Made by a program: the position numbers and the translations under genes | The notes under the pieces: generated by a model | Told to the model about the DNA's origin: nothing | What the model saw: only the letters and a program-made list of their open reading frames with translations | The model's database searches: none | Shown here: positions 37,784 to 45,472 of the stretch, piece by piece | Layout: the number at the start of each line of letters is the position of its first letter | How positions within the stretch are numbered: position 1 is the first letter of the stretch | DNA from: Varibaculum cambriense | GTDB lineage: Bacteria; Actinomycetota; Actinomycetes; Actinomycetales; Actinomycetaceae | Length of the DNA: 64,000 nucleotides | NCBI RefSeq assembly: GCF_022133705.1 | Contig: NZ_JAKNHJ010000007.1 | Location: 1 to 64,000 of the forward strand | Direction: 5' to 3'

Positions 37784-37954
37784 TTAGCGAGTCTCTTTGT
37801 GCGAAGTCGACTTACGGCAACGCGGGCAGTACTTCATCAGTTCCAGACGATCCGGATTATTCCGGCGGTTCTTCTTGGTGATGTAGTTACGCTCTTTGCA
37901 TTCGCTGCACGCCAGAGTGATCTTAGGACGTACGTCGGACGACTTGCTGGCCAT
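37784..37954 (-). CDS. rpmG: 50S ribosomal protein L33
   Basis: A 56-residue ribosomal protein read from the ATG at 37954. It has the zinc-binding pairs CSEC and CPRC and the conserved [20 protein letters not shown] and [12 protein letters not shown] blocks, so it is the cysteine-containing (zinc-replete) form. It follows tRNA-Met by about 70 bp on the same strand, the usual actinobacterial order with tRNA-Thr and tRNA-Met. Confidence 0.97.
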   Translation of the reverse strand: MASKSSDVRPKITLACSECKERNYITKKNRRNNPDRLELMKYCPRCRKSTSHKETR

Positions 37955-38023
37955 TCTTATTTACCTCTATGTCTCGGGCCGCCCGATTAGCGGCATTACC
38001 TATTTTCAACCGAAATTGAAAAG

Positions 38024-38097
38024 TAGCGAGGGCGGGGTTCGAACCCGCGACCTCACGATTATGAGTCGTGCGCTCTCACCAACTGAGCTACCCCGCC
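38024..38097 (-). tRNA. tRNA-Met(CAT)
   Basis: Minus-strand cloverleaf with acceptor GGCGGGG/CCTCGCT (two wobble pairs), TAGCTCAG D arm, anticodon loop CTCATAA (CAT) and GGTTCGAACC T arm. It looks like the elongator form. A CAT tRNA could also be the modified Ile type, which sequence inspection alone cannot exclude. Confidence 0.93.
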
Positions 38098-38126
38098 GCT
38101 TGAGGATCTGTGAAAACAAACCCTAG

Positions 38127-38199
38127 AGCCCCGACAGGGATTTGAACCCTGGACCTTCTCCTTACCATGGAGACGCTCTGCCTACTGAGCTATCGGGGC
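38127..38199 (-). tRNA. tRNA-Thr(GGT)
   Basis: Minus-strand cloverleaf with perfect acceptor GCCCCGA/TCGGGGC, anticodon stem TCTCC/GGAGA and loop ATGGTAA (GGT). It lies 29 bp upstream of tRNA-Met on the same strand. Confidence 0.95.
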
Positions 38200-38293
38200 A
38201 ACAGCAAACATACCTGCTGGTTAAATAGATTTTACTCTGTCCTGCCAGCTAGCAGTTTACCTTATTGCCGCTAAGTCCGAAAACCTAGCACCG

Positions 38294-38375
38294 TGGCGGG
38301 TGAGGGATTCGAACCCCCGAAGGCTACGCCGGCTGATTTACAGTCAGATCCCTTTGGCCGCTTGGGTAACCCGCC
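38294..38375 (-). tRNA. tRNA-Tyr(GTA)
   Basis: Minus-strand cloverleaf with acceptor GGCGGGT/ACCCGCC, anticodon loop CTGTAAA (GTA) and the longer variable arm of bacterial tRNA-Tyr. It lies 94 bp upstream of tRNA-Thr. Confidence 0.95.
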
Positions 38376-38466
38376 TCGTGCACTCAGGCACCCCAAAAGA
38401 CTATCAAACGGAGTTAGGCATACAAAAACTCTAGTAAGGAAAGTTACCGACTTCACCGAATTTTGA

Positions 38467-40761
38467 TTATTTAGCCTCTAGCTTCTCGGTTTTTTGCAGT
38501 TGCGACTTTTCCTTGGCACTTAAGATCAGCATGGCATCGAGAGCCGGAAGGGTAAATAATCCCGCGCAAACTAGGATCAGAGCCCCAGAATCATTGGTTA
38601 GTGCCGCCAGTATGGAGGTAAGCAACACTCCTTTAGCAAAATAACCTGCCCCCGGAATGCGATTCAAGGCCGACAAGCCTCCACCCAACCGCGCGTGGGG
38701 ACGACTTGCGTCTGCGCTGACGCCTCGTTTGCGTTTAATGAGGTACCAGATAGTTACCCCTGCGCCCAGGATTAGCAAAACTGTGAAGGTGAGGGGGCCG
38801 CCGAAGGTATTTATCATGGCTTCGGCTTTACGCTTCACAATAATTCCGCCGCCTCCGTTCGCGACCTCGGAAATAAAACGCCCAAAGTGAGTGCGGGCAG
38901 GGGGACTAGCTAGCTTGTCTACCAATACAAATAAGCTCGAGGCAATAAACGCGGCGACTATCAGCGCAATTACTTTTCCTGGCTCCACCTTTTTACCTAG
39001 CACCCAGTTCAAAGTAATCCCTACCCCGAGGACCATCGCTAGTGGCCCGCCTACATCGGCTCCTAGCCAGGGGAAACCATCTAGGATTACGGCTACTGCC
39101 AGAAGAGTGAAACCGTAGATAAAGTAGCGGTGGCGCCGCTGCGGGAACCTGGCCGCTGCGGGTGCTAAAACCAGGCATTCTAGGGCTAAGACCGCGGCGA
39201 ATAAGAAAGAATACTTATTGTTATTAAGGCCGTAGAAACGAGTAGCAGCAGTGGCGGCAGAAGAGAACATAGCAGAGATTTGATCTGGGGATCCCGTTAA
39301 CAAGCTAACCAGCAACCAGATCAGCACGAGAGTTGCAGCAACCAGTACCGGAGCTGAAAATTCCAGCCCGGACCAGCGCCCGGCAACAACCTTTCCGGCG
39401 GCTAGACAAAACGCCGCCAAAATCGCGGCGATAGCAATCAGTAACAAGAAAAATTGCACGGTAAGGAGGGGAACCGACATTTGTAGGGCGTTACCAGTAA
39501 AGTTCCCGCCAGTTCCCCCCAAGATACCCGCCGGAATATTAGCCGCCAGGAAACTGGCCGGCCCCAGTAAGCTGGCGCTCAGACACAACAGCACGATTAC
39601 CTTGCGGGAGCGCCTAGAGAACCCCAAATATTCCCGCCGCAGCAAAAATAGCAAAAGCCCCAACGCTGCTAATAAAATAATCCCGGTTAGCACGATAAAG
39701 CGCGCTTGTAGAATACTTGCCTGATCGGAACGCAGCGCTTGGTTGCGCAGCCAGTCTAAATTGCCGGCTATTCCATAGTCGCGCGCGGCGCTAAAGGTTC
39801 CTCCCACTAGATATTCAGGAGCATCAGCACCGGTGGCGTCGAGGATGCGACTGGTGAAGTCAACGGTAGAGACTAACCCCAACTGTCGAGTAGAGGAGGA
39901 ACGAATTATTCCCGGCTTTTCCCCGGGTGCGCGGGTAAACGCCATCCCTAAATGGGGCGTGGCGGAATGATCGGCAACATCTAAACCAAAAACCAGATCT
40001 GCATCTTGAGCGGCTTTCAGGGCGGCAGTAAGAGAGGCTAAGACCTGTTTACTGCGGGGTTTGTCCGTTCTATCTGCTCCCGGTAACCCATCGGCGGGAG
40101 TGGCGTTTAACGAAGTGGAGGAAACTTTAATAGCGCTATTCGGGCTCACCGCTCCGACATCGACAATAGTGACTTCGGCGTCCTCCAAAGTCGCTTTTAC
40201 CTGGGAAGTAAGCCCCTCGCTAGTTGCTTGCGGACGATAGTTAGCTACCTTTCCAGCATTATCCATAGCGGCCACGCTGGCTCCCGGACCGATAGCCACC
40301 ACTTTTTTACCCTGTTCTGCAAGACTTTCCCCTAATGTCCCGGGAACGGCTTGTTCGTTTTGCCGAGCGGCATCTTTTTGCCATTCTTTTAGCTCAACTG
40401 CGGAGAAAACACCGTCATCAAAAGCAGGAATTTCGGGGCAATGCCCCTGGGCACGGGCGTTAGTGGGGGTTACTCGCATGCCGGTCGATAAAGTTAGATA
40501 CCCATCTAAGGGACAGGTAGTTTTAGCCGCGTTATGGCGCGTCAAGTTGGCTACCCTAGCTGTTCCTAGGGTGTCCAAGAATTCCTTACCCTCTTTTTCT
40601 GCCGGATCTACGTCTGACCACGATAAACCGGAGGAAATAAGGACGAGGACGCGAGGATGTTCGCGCGCCTGTGCGTTAAGAGGGTAGATCAGGGTCACCA
40701 CCAAGACAATCAACAATAGGGAGATGACCCGCCCAGACCTGCGGGAGCAGTGTTTGTTCAC
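38467..40761 (-). CDS. Exported alkaline-phosphatase-like polytopic membrane protein
   Basis: A protein of about 764 residues when read from the GTG at 40761, which has GGGGGC in front and gives a proper signal peptide (GRVISLLLIVLVVTLIYPLNA, then QA). The frame stays open to 40884, but that extension looks unrelated. The outer domain (about 30-360) resembles alkaline-phosphatase/sulfatase-fold membrane proteins of actinobacteria (HPRVLVLISSGLSWSDV, QDADLVFGLDVADHS), followed by about 10 membrane helices and a short tail. No standard catalytic motif can be named with confidence. The function is unknown; a cell-envelope role is inferred from topology. Confidence 0.75.
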   Translation of the reverse strand: MNKHCSRRSGRVISLLLIVLVVTLIYPLNAQAREHPRVLVLISSGLSWSDVDPAEKEGKEFLDTLGTARVANLTRHNAAKTTCPLDGYLTLSTGMRVTPTNARAQGHCPEIPAFDDGVFSAVELKEWQKDAARQNEQAVPGTLGESLAEQGKKVVAIGPGASVAAMDNAGKVANYRPQATSEGLTSQVKATLEDAEVTIVDVGAVSPNSAIKVSSTSLNATPADGLPGADRTDKPRSKQVLASLTAALKAAQDADLVFGLDVADHSATPHLGMAFTRAPGEKPGIIRSSSTRQLGLVSTVDFTSRILDATGADAPEYLVGGTFSAARDYGIAGNLDWLRNQALRSDQASILQARFIVLTGIILLAALGLLLFLLRREYLGFSRRSRKVIVLLCLSASLLGPASFLAANIPAGILGGTGGNFTGNALQMSVPLLTVQFFLLLIAIAAILAAFCLAAGKVVAGRWSGLEFSAPVLVAATLVLIWLLVSLLTGSPDQISAMFSSAATAATRFYGLNNNKYSFLFAAVLALECLVLAPAAARFPQRRHRYFIYGFTLLAVAVILDGFPWLGADVGGPLAMVLGVGITLNWVLGKKVEPGKVIALIVAAFIASSLFVLVDKLASPPARTHFGRFISEVANGGGGIIVKRKAEAMINTFGGPLTFTVLLILGAGVTIWYLIKRKRGVSADASRPHARLGGGLSALNRIPGAGYFAKGVLLTSILAALTNDSGALILVCAGLFTLPALDAMLILSAKEKSQLQKTEKLEAK

Positions 40762-40901
40762 GCCCCCAGCATATCGGGGTTTTGCTGCGATGAGCACGCA
40801 GAGCGTTGCCCGTCGAAGAAATTTAGGCCTTGAGGCACCCGCAATATTGCAGTCAAGAATCAGCCGCAAAGAGATACCCACCACAGACCTCCCGCAGGAT
40901 T

Positions 40902-40930
40902 TTGCATAATTATTCGTAACAATGCATACT
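40902..40930 (+). promoter_or_regulatory. Promoter of the amino acid ABC importer operon
   Basis: TTGCAT (40902-40907) and CATACT (40925-40930) are spaced by exactly 17 bp. The expected transcript start near 40937 leaves a leader of about 22 nt with GGAG before the ATG at 40959. Confidence 0.65.
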
Positions 40931-40958
40931 TTCTACAGACCTACTGATTGGAGATATC

Positions 40959-41876
40959 ATGAAACGCACACTTGCGGCGCTCGCCGCCATTTCCCTCACC
41001 TCGCTAGGATTAGCGGCTTGCAGCTCCGGTAGTGAGGCAACCGGCTCCACGGACGATCCGGGTGAAAAAGGCTTTGACGTATCAACTATTAAAGCCGATC
41101 CCGCAGTAGAAAAACTGGTGCCGGCAGAGATCAAGAAAGCCGGAGTTCTCAAGAACGGGGCTTCGGTAGACTACGCCCCCGCCGAATACATGAAAGCCGA
41201 CAATAAGACCCCTACCGGCTACGACGTTGACATGGTCAAAGCCATTGCCAAAGTGATGGGACTAAAAGACGGCACCACTGCTCACGGTGAATTCGACTCC
41301 CTGATTCCGCAAATTGGAACCAAATATGACATCGGAGTTTCCGGTTTCAGCATCACCAAGGAGCGGGAAGCCGAGACTCAAATGGTTTCGTATGCGGAAC
41401 TCGGATTCTCTTACGGAGTAGCTAAAGGCAACCCCAAGAAGTTCGACCCGAAGAACCCTTGCGGCAAAACCGTGGGGGTGCAGACCGGCACTGCCCAACA
41501 GGAAACCATTAAAGAGATTTCTAAACAGTGTGAGGCGGATGGAAAACCTGCAGTCACCGTAAAAGAACACAAAATGCAGACTGAGATTGTCCCCAAGGTT
41601 ACCGGGGGTCAATATGACGCGGTACTCGCCGACTCGCCAGTCGTGGGATACGCAGTCAAGATGAGTGGCGGCGAACTGGAAATTGTCGGTAAAGCTTTCG
41701 AAACCGCCCAGCATGGCGTAGTGGTTAATAAAGATAACGAGCAACTGGCGAAAGCGGTACAGGCAGCTCTACAAAAACTAATGGATGACGGAACTTTGGA
41801 GAAAATCTTCGCCCTTTACGGTGCCGATAGCTTCATTCTCGAAAAAGCTGAGATTAATCCAAAAGTTTCCGAGTAA
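40959..41876 (+). CDS. Amino acid ABC transporter substrate-binding lipoprotein
   Basis: A 305-residue extracytoplasmic solute-binding protein of family 3. The lipobox LAAC places the lipidated Cys at residue 21. The domain (about 60-295) has ADNKTPTGYDVDMVKAIAKV, FDSLIPQIGTKYDIGVSGFS and CGKTVGVQTGTAQQETIK, as in glutamine/glutamate/polar amino acid binding proteins. A permease and an ATPase follow (24-bp gap, then 4-bp overlap), giving a complete importer. The exact substrate is not visible. Confidence 0.92.
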   Translation: MKRTLAALAAISLTSLGLAACSSGSEATGSTDDPGEKGFDVSTIKADPAVEKLVPAEIKKAGVLKNGASVDYAPAEYMKADNKTPTGYDVDMVKAIAKVMGLKDGTTAHGEFDSLIPQIGTKYDIGVSGFSITKEREAETQMVSYAELGFSYGVAKGNPKKFDPKNPCGKTVGVQTGTAQQETIKEISKQCEADGKPAVTVKEHKMQTEIVPKVTGGQYDAVLADSPVVGYAVKMSGGELEIVGKAFETAQHGVVVNKDNEQLAKAVQAALQKLMDDGTLEKIFALYGADSFILEKAEINPKVSE

Positions 41877-41900
41877 CTCCCTAGGACATAACCTTTAAAT

Positions 41901-42857
41901 ATGAATAGCCAAAAATTGAAAGATGGCGCCATGCTGACCAGGCCGCGCCCGGTGTTTTCGCCGGGCCGCCTGGTTAGTGCGGTTGTAGTACTGATTCTGG
42001 CCGCCATGCTGGTGCATGGCCTGGTCAGTAATGAAAAGTTCCGTTGGGATCAGGTAGCCACCTACATCTTCCACCCCACGGTGCTGCGCGGCATCATGTG
42101 GACGCTGATTTTGACCGTAGTTTCCATGCTTATCGGGGTGATCCTCGCGGTGACTATGGCGATTATGCGCCAATCCCCTAACCCGATTATGAAAGGGGTT
42201 TCCTGGACCTATATTTGGTTCTTCCGCGGAACCCCTATCTACACGCAGCTACTATTTTGGGGAATGCTGCCCACCCTCTATTCCACCCTGTCACTAGGGG
42301 TTCCTTTCGGCCCAGAGTTGCTGACTTTTGATACCAACACGGTAATTAGCCCAGCGGTAGCAGCGATTTTAGGGTTAGGACTTAACGAGGGCGCGTATTT
42401 GGCAGAAATCGTGCGTTCCGGTTTGAATGCGGTAGATTCCGGGCAGGAAGAGGCCGCCCGCGCCCTCGGAATGCGACGCAGTCAGATTCTGCGGCGGATT
42501 ATTCTGCCCCAAGCCATGCGGGTAATCATTCCGCCTACTGGCAACGAAACCATTTCCATGCTGAAGACCACTTCCTTGGTCTTGGCTGTGCCGTTTACTT
42601 TGGAGATTACTTTCGCCACCCAAACCATTGGGCAGCGCCTATTCTTGCCGATCCCCTTACTGCTGGTGGCAGCTATCTGGTATTTGACAATTACTTCGAT
42701 TTTGATGGTAATTCAAAGCCATATCGAAAGTTACTTCGGTCGGGGTTTCGATGAACGTACCGGTGGAGATAAGAAATCCGCCGGATCCCGTAAAATGCGC
42801 GCCATGACCGAATCCGGCACCACCAAAGACGATCCTTTCTTGGAGTACACCCCATGA
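41901..42857 (+). CDS. Amino acid ABC transporter permease
   Basis: A 318-residue inner-membrane permease of the His/Glu/Gln family with five to six helices. The EAA loop [20 protein letters not shown] followed by [14 protein letters not shown] contacts the ATPase. About 40 polar residues follow the last helix. The stop overlaps the ATPase start by 4 bp. Confidence 0.92.
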   Translation: MNSQKLKDGAMLTRPRPVFSPGRLVSAVVVLILAAMLVHGLVSNEKFRWDQVATYIFHPTVLRGIMWTLILTVVSMLIGVILAVTMAIMRQSPNPIMKGVSWTYIWFFRGTPIYTQLLFWGMLPTLYSTLSLGVPFGPELLTFDTNTVISPAVAAILGLGLNEGAYLAEIVRSGLNAVDSGQEEAARALGMRRSQILRRIILPQAMRVIIPPTGNETISMLKTTSLVLAVPFTLEITFATQTIGQRLFLPIPLLLVAAIWYLTITSILMVIQSHIESYFGRGFDERTGGDKKSAGSRKMRAMTESGTTKDDPFLEYTP

Positions 42858-43699
42858 CCTCACAAACAGAAAATCAACCCCTGATGGTGGATATGCAGCA
42901 CGTCCACAAGTTTTTCGGGAATCTCCACGTACTGCGGGATGTAAGTTTGCAGGTAGCTACCGGTGAAGTGTGCGTGCTGCTAGGCCCGTCCGGCTCGGGC
43001 AAATCTACCCTACTGCGCTGCGTAAACGAGTTAGAACAGGTGTCTGGAGGACGCGTTTACCTCAACGGAGAACTATTAGGGATGGAAGAGGGCGCGCCCT
43101 CGAAAAATCCTTTCCGCGCGTATTTGGATCGCCGCCGCGGTTCACTTACCGAGCAGGGAACCGTGCTGCGCCGCTTGACCGATCAGGAAATCGCGCGCCA
43201 ACGTTCCCAAGTGGGCATGGTATTCCAGCGTTTTAACCTGTTCCCCCATAAGACGGCACTAGAAAACGTGATGGAAGCGCCTACCCAGGTGAAAGGAATC
43301 GGCAAAGAGAAGGCGCAAGCTCAGGCTCTAGAGTTGTTAGCGCGGGTTGGGCTGGCAGATCGCGCTGACCATTACCCGGCTCAGCTTTCGGGTGGGCAGC
43401 AGCAGCGGGTCGCGATTGCCCGCGCCCTCGCCATGGAGCCAGAACTGATGCTGTTTGACGAGCCCACTTCCGCCCTCGATCCCGAGCTAGTAGGGGAAGT
43501 ACTGTCAGTCATGCAGGATTTGGCAAGCGGAGGGATGACCATGATTGTGGTTACCCACGAGATTGGTTTCGCCCGGGAAGTTGCTGACCACGTAGTGTTT
43601 ATGGATGAAGGCAAAATCTTGGAGCAGGGCACCCCTGACCAGGTAATTAACCACCCCCAGAATCCTCGCACCCAAGACTTCTTCTCCAAAGTGCTTTAG
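42854..43699 (+). CDS. Amino acid ABC transporter ATPase
   Basis: A 281-residue GlnQ/HisP-type ATPase. Walker A is [12 protein letters not shown], the Q-loop is [10 protein letters not shown], the signature is [15 protein letters not shown], Walker B is [12 protein letters not shown] and the H-loop is VVTHEIG. An additional stretch of about 30 charged residues ([20 protein letters not shown] and following) sits between the first beta strands and the Q-loop; most GlnQ proteins are shorter here. It completes the three-gene importer. Confidence 0.93.
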   Translation: MTSQTENQPLMVDMQHVHKFFGNLHVLRDVSLQVATGEVCVLLGPSGSGKSTLLRCVNELEQVSGGRVYLNGELLGMEEGAPSKNPFRAYLDRRRGSLTEQGTVLRRLTDQEIARQRSQVGMVFQRFNLFPHKTALENVMEAPTQVKGIGKEKAQAQALELLARVGLADRADHYPAQLSGGQQQRVAIARALAMEPELMLFDEPTSALDPELVGEVLSVMQDLASGGMTMIVVTHEIGFAREVADHVVFMDEGKILEQGTPDQVINHPQNPRTQDFFSKVL

Positions 43700-43710
43700 G
43701 TTTCCCGCCC

Positions 43711-44961
43711 TTATAATCCCAACAGAGGTAGCGGAACCACCAGAACTCCGTCTGGACGCACCAGAGAGTAGGTACTGTTGGCGGTTAGCACCATACGGAA
43801 GCAGGGGGCAGGCATTTTCGTAGTATCGATAAGACCGGAGAGCTTACTTAGAGAATCAGCCCCTTGGCTAACTAAGTCTTCCCCTCCTAGCTTTATCTCT
43901 ATCAACCCATAACGTCCATCCCGTTGCACCATAACTGCATCGCATTCATTCCCGCTTTTGTCGCGGAAATGATATAGCTGCGCATCTAACGCACTGGCGA
44001 AGGCACGTAAGTCTCTAATACACATGGTCTCAAACAGTAAACCTAGGGTGCGCAGGTCACGCAGCAGTACCCCACTGCCCGCACCCATAGCTGCTGCCGC
44101 CAAAGAGGGATCTACGAAATGCCTAACCGCGGTAGTTCTAATCGCAGCTTTTGATCTGAGATTAGGGTTCCAGGCTGGCAGTTCTTCAATCACAAACAAC
44201 TGCTGTAATGCGTTCAAATATTCCCGAGCCGTAGTTTCGCTAATATCAGTATCTTGTGCGATATTAACCAGTGTGGCGGAGGTGGCGCTATGTCGGGCGT
44301 AGCTGCGCAAGAAAGCGCGCATCTTGTCAGGATTACGCTCATTTCCACTGTTGAGGGGAATTTCTTCTGCTATTAAAGCATCCAGGTAATTTATTGCCTG
44401 CCGATTATCCATTCCGGTATGGGTCGCCGCCCCCGGCCAGCCGCCACGGCATAGCAACTCGGTAACCTGCTCTAGTGAATAGTTATTTTTAAGAACCGGA
44501 ATTTTCTTTCCCGAGAACAAGTCACTTATAGAGACATATTCTTGGGGGCACTCTGATTCAAACAGGCTCATAGTACGCATCCGCATCCTTGCGATCCGCC
44601 CAATCCCAGAATGCAGCATTTTAGACCGCTCAACTGGAGTGGCCGAACCCGTCAGGATGAATTGACCAACCGCTTGCCTTTCATCAACCGCAAAACGAAC
44701 CGCGTCCCAAAGCTGCGGAGCTACCTGCCATTCGTCCAAAAGACGTGGCGTTTCCCCCGCTAAAAGAGCAGTAGGGTCGAGATCTGCCGCCACTAAATTC
44801 TGTTCCAGATCACGAGGGTTAGCCATATAGAGGGCGCTGGCAGCATGGTGAACCGCACTAGTAGTTTTTCCGCACCATTTTGGTCCTTCTATCAAAACCG
44901 CTCCACTTGATTCCAACGCACTCTGAAGCTGATGGTCGCTAAGTCTTTGAAAGTACTGCAC
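43711..44961 (-). CDS. AAA ATPase with DUF4143 domain
   Basis: A 416-residue protein read from the GTG at 44961. Homologs of this family start like MQYFQRLSDHQLQSAL, and TATACT ends 6 nt upstream, so the message is probably leaderless; a 6-residue-longer start at 44979 also exists. Walker A is EGPKWCGKTT (G26-T33) and the acidic site is RLLDEWQ. ILTGSATP follows. The C-terminal DUF4143 region is nuclease-like (HFRDKSGNECDAVMVQRDGRYGLIEIKLGG). The function of this widespread family is not established. Four 23-bp tandem repeats begin 20 bp upstream of the start and cover the -35 region. It stands alone. Confidence 0.87.
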   Translation of the reverse strand: MQYFQRLSDHQLQSALESSGAVLIEGPKWCGKTTSAVHHAASALYMANPRDLEQNLVAADLDPTALLAGETPRLLDEWQVAPQLWDAVRFAVDERQAVGQFILTGSATPVERSKMLHSGIGRIARMRMRTMSLFESECPQEYVSISDLFSGKKIPVLKNNYSLEQVTELLCRGGWPGAATHTGMDNRQAINYLDALIAEEIPLNSGNERNPDKMRAFLRSYARHSATSATLVNIAQDTDISETTAREYLNALQQLFVIEELPAWNPNLRSKAAIRTTAVRHFVDPSLAAAAMGAGSGVLLRDLRTLGLLFETMCIRDLRAFASALDAQLYHFRDKSGNECDAVMVQRDGRYGLIEIKLGGEDLVSQGADSLSKLSGLIDTTKMPAPCFRMVLTANSTYSLVRPDGVLVVPLPLLGL

Positions 44962-44967
44962 CCTGCA

Positions 44968-44973
44968 AGTATA
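44968..44973 (-). promoter_or_regulatory. -10 box of a likely leaderless DUF4143 transcript
   Basis: TATACT on the minus strand lies 6 nt before the GTG at 44961, the distance expected if transcription begins at the G of the start codon. The -35 region falls inside the 23-bp repeats and has no TTGACA match. Confidence 0.55.
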
Positions 44974-44981
44974 GCTCATAC

Positions 44982-45073
44982 TGGTGGTTTTGGCGCCATT
45001 TCACTGGTGGAATTGGCACGATTTGACTGATGGTTTTGGCGCTATTTCGCTGATGGAATTGGCGAAATTTGAT
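44982..45073. repeat. Four 23-bp tandem repeats over the DUF4143 promoter
   Basis: Units at 44982-45004, 45005-45027, 45028-45050 and 45051-45073 are exactly 23 bp, with no spacers. They alternate between a TGGTTTTGGCG type and a TGGAATTGGC type, so the higher-order period is 46 bp. They end 8 bp from the -10 box. Binding sites for the gene's own product or an unlinked regulator are likely. Confidence 0.8.
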
Positions 45074-45472
45074 GATTGTAGACCCGATACTGCTAGGCAC
45101 GGAGGGTAGATTTTTCCTCCTGCCCAAGAATTCGGAAAACGTAGCGACGTTTTCCGAATTCTTATGCCCACCGCACCCACTCGGATAAAATCTACCCTCC
45201 ACGCCTAAAAGCAACAGGAGCCTAAAGATCACTCGCCAGTAATAAGACCAAAACACAGACATCAATGGGGGGATGAAAGCGCTGAAACTAGGTTTCCCCG
45301 AGTCGGCTAGGCGGGCGTAAAACTCGGAAAATGCCTCAACATTTTTCGAGTTTTTGGGCGGGGCGACGGGGGCGCGGCCGGCAAAAGATACGAGAGGGGC
45401 TTGACCTGCGAAGCAGGTCACGGGGTCCCCGGAGTGCTTTTGCCGAGCCAGCCCCTGCCCTGCGCGATTCAA
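45074..45472. repeat. Hairpin-rich spacer with two related palindromes
   Basis: This non-coding stretch holds an outer inverted repeat (45095-45114 with 45187-45206, 18 of 20 matched). Inside it is a perfect 17-bp hairpin with a 4-nt loop (45126-45163). A second, related hairpin (45319-45353) shares the TCGGAAAA core. A third structure (about 45378-45446) has CGGCAAAAG/CTTTTGCCG arms and an inner TGACCTG/CAGGTCA hairpin. A minus-strand ORF through the region spells two similar NSENVATFSEF-like peptides only because of the repeat. It is probably a dispersed intergenic repeat family. Confidence 0.6.

Noticed and set aside
44982-45073. Short tandem repeats that might be read as a CRISPR array
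   Set aside because: The four 23-bp units are directly adjacent without unique spacers, and no cas gene is in the window. They sit on a promoter, so operator sites are the better reading.
44939-45472. A 177-residue minus-strand ORF with two similar NSENVATFSEF-type segments
   Set aside because: It overlaps the DUF4143 start and its repeats, and the peptide similarity follows from the DNA palindromes. No ribosome site or family match.
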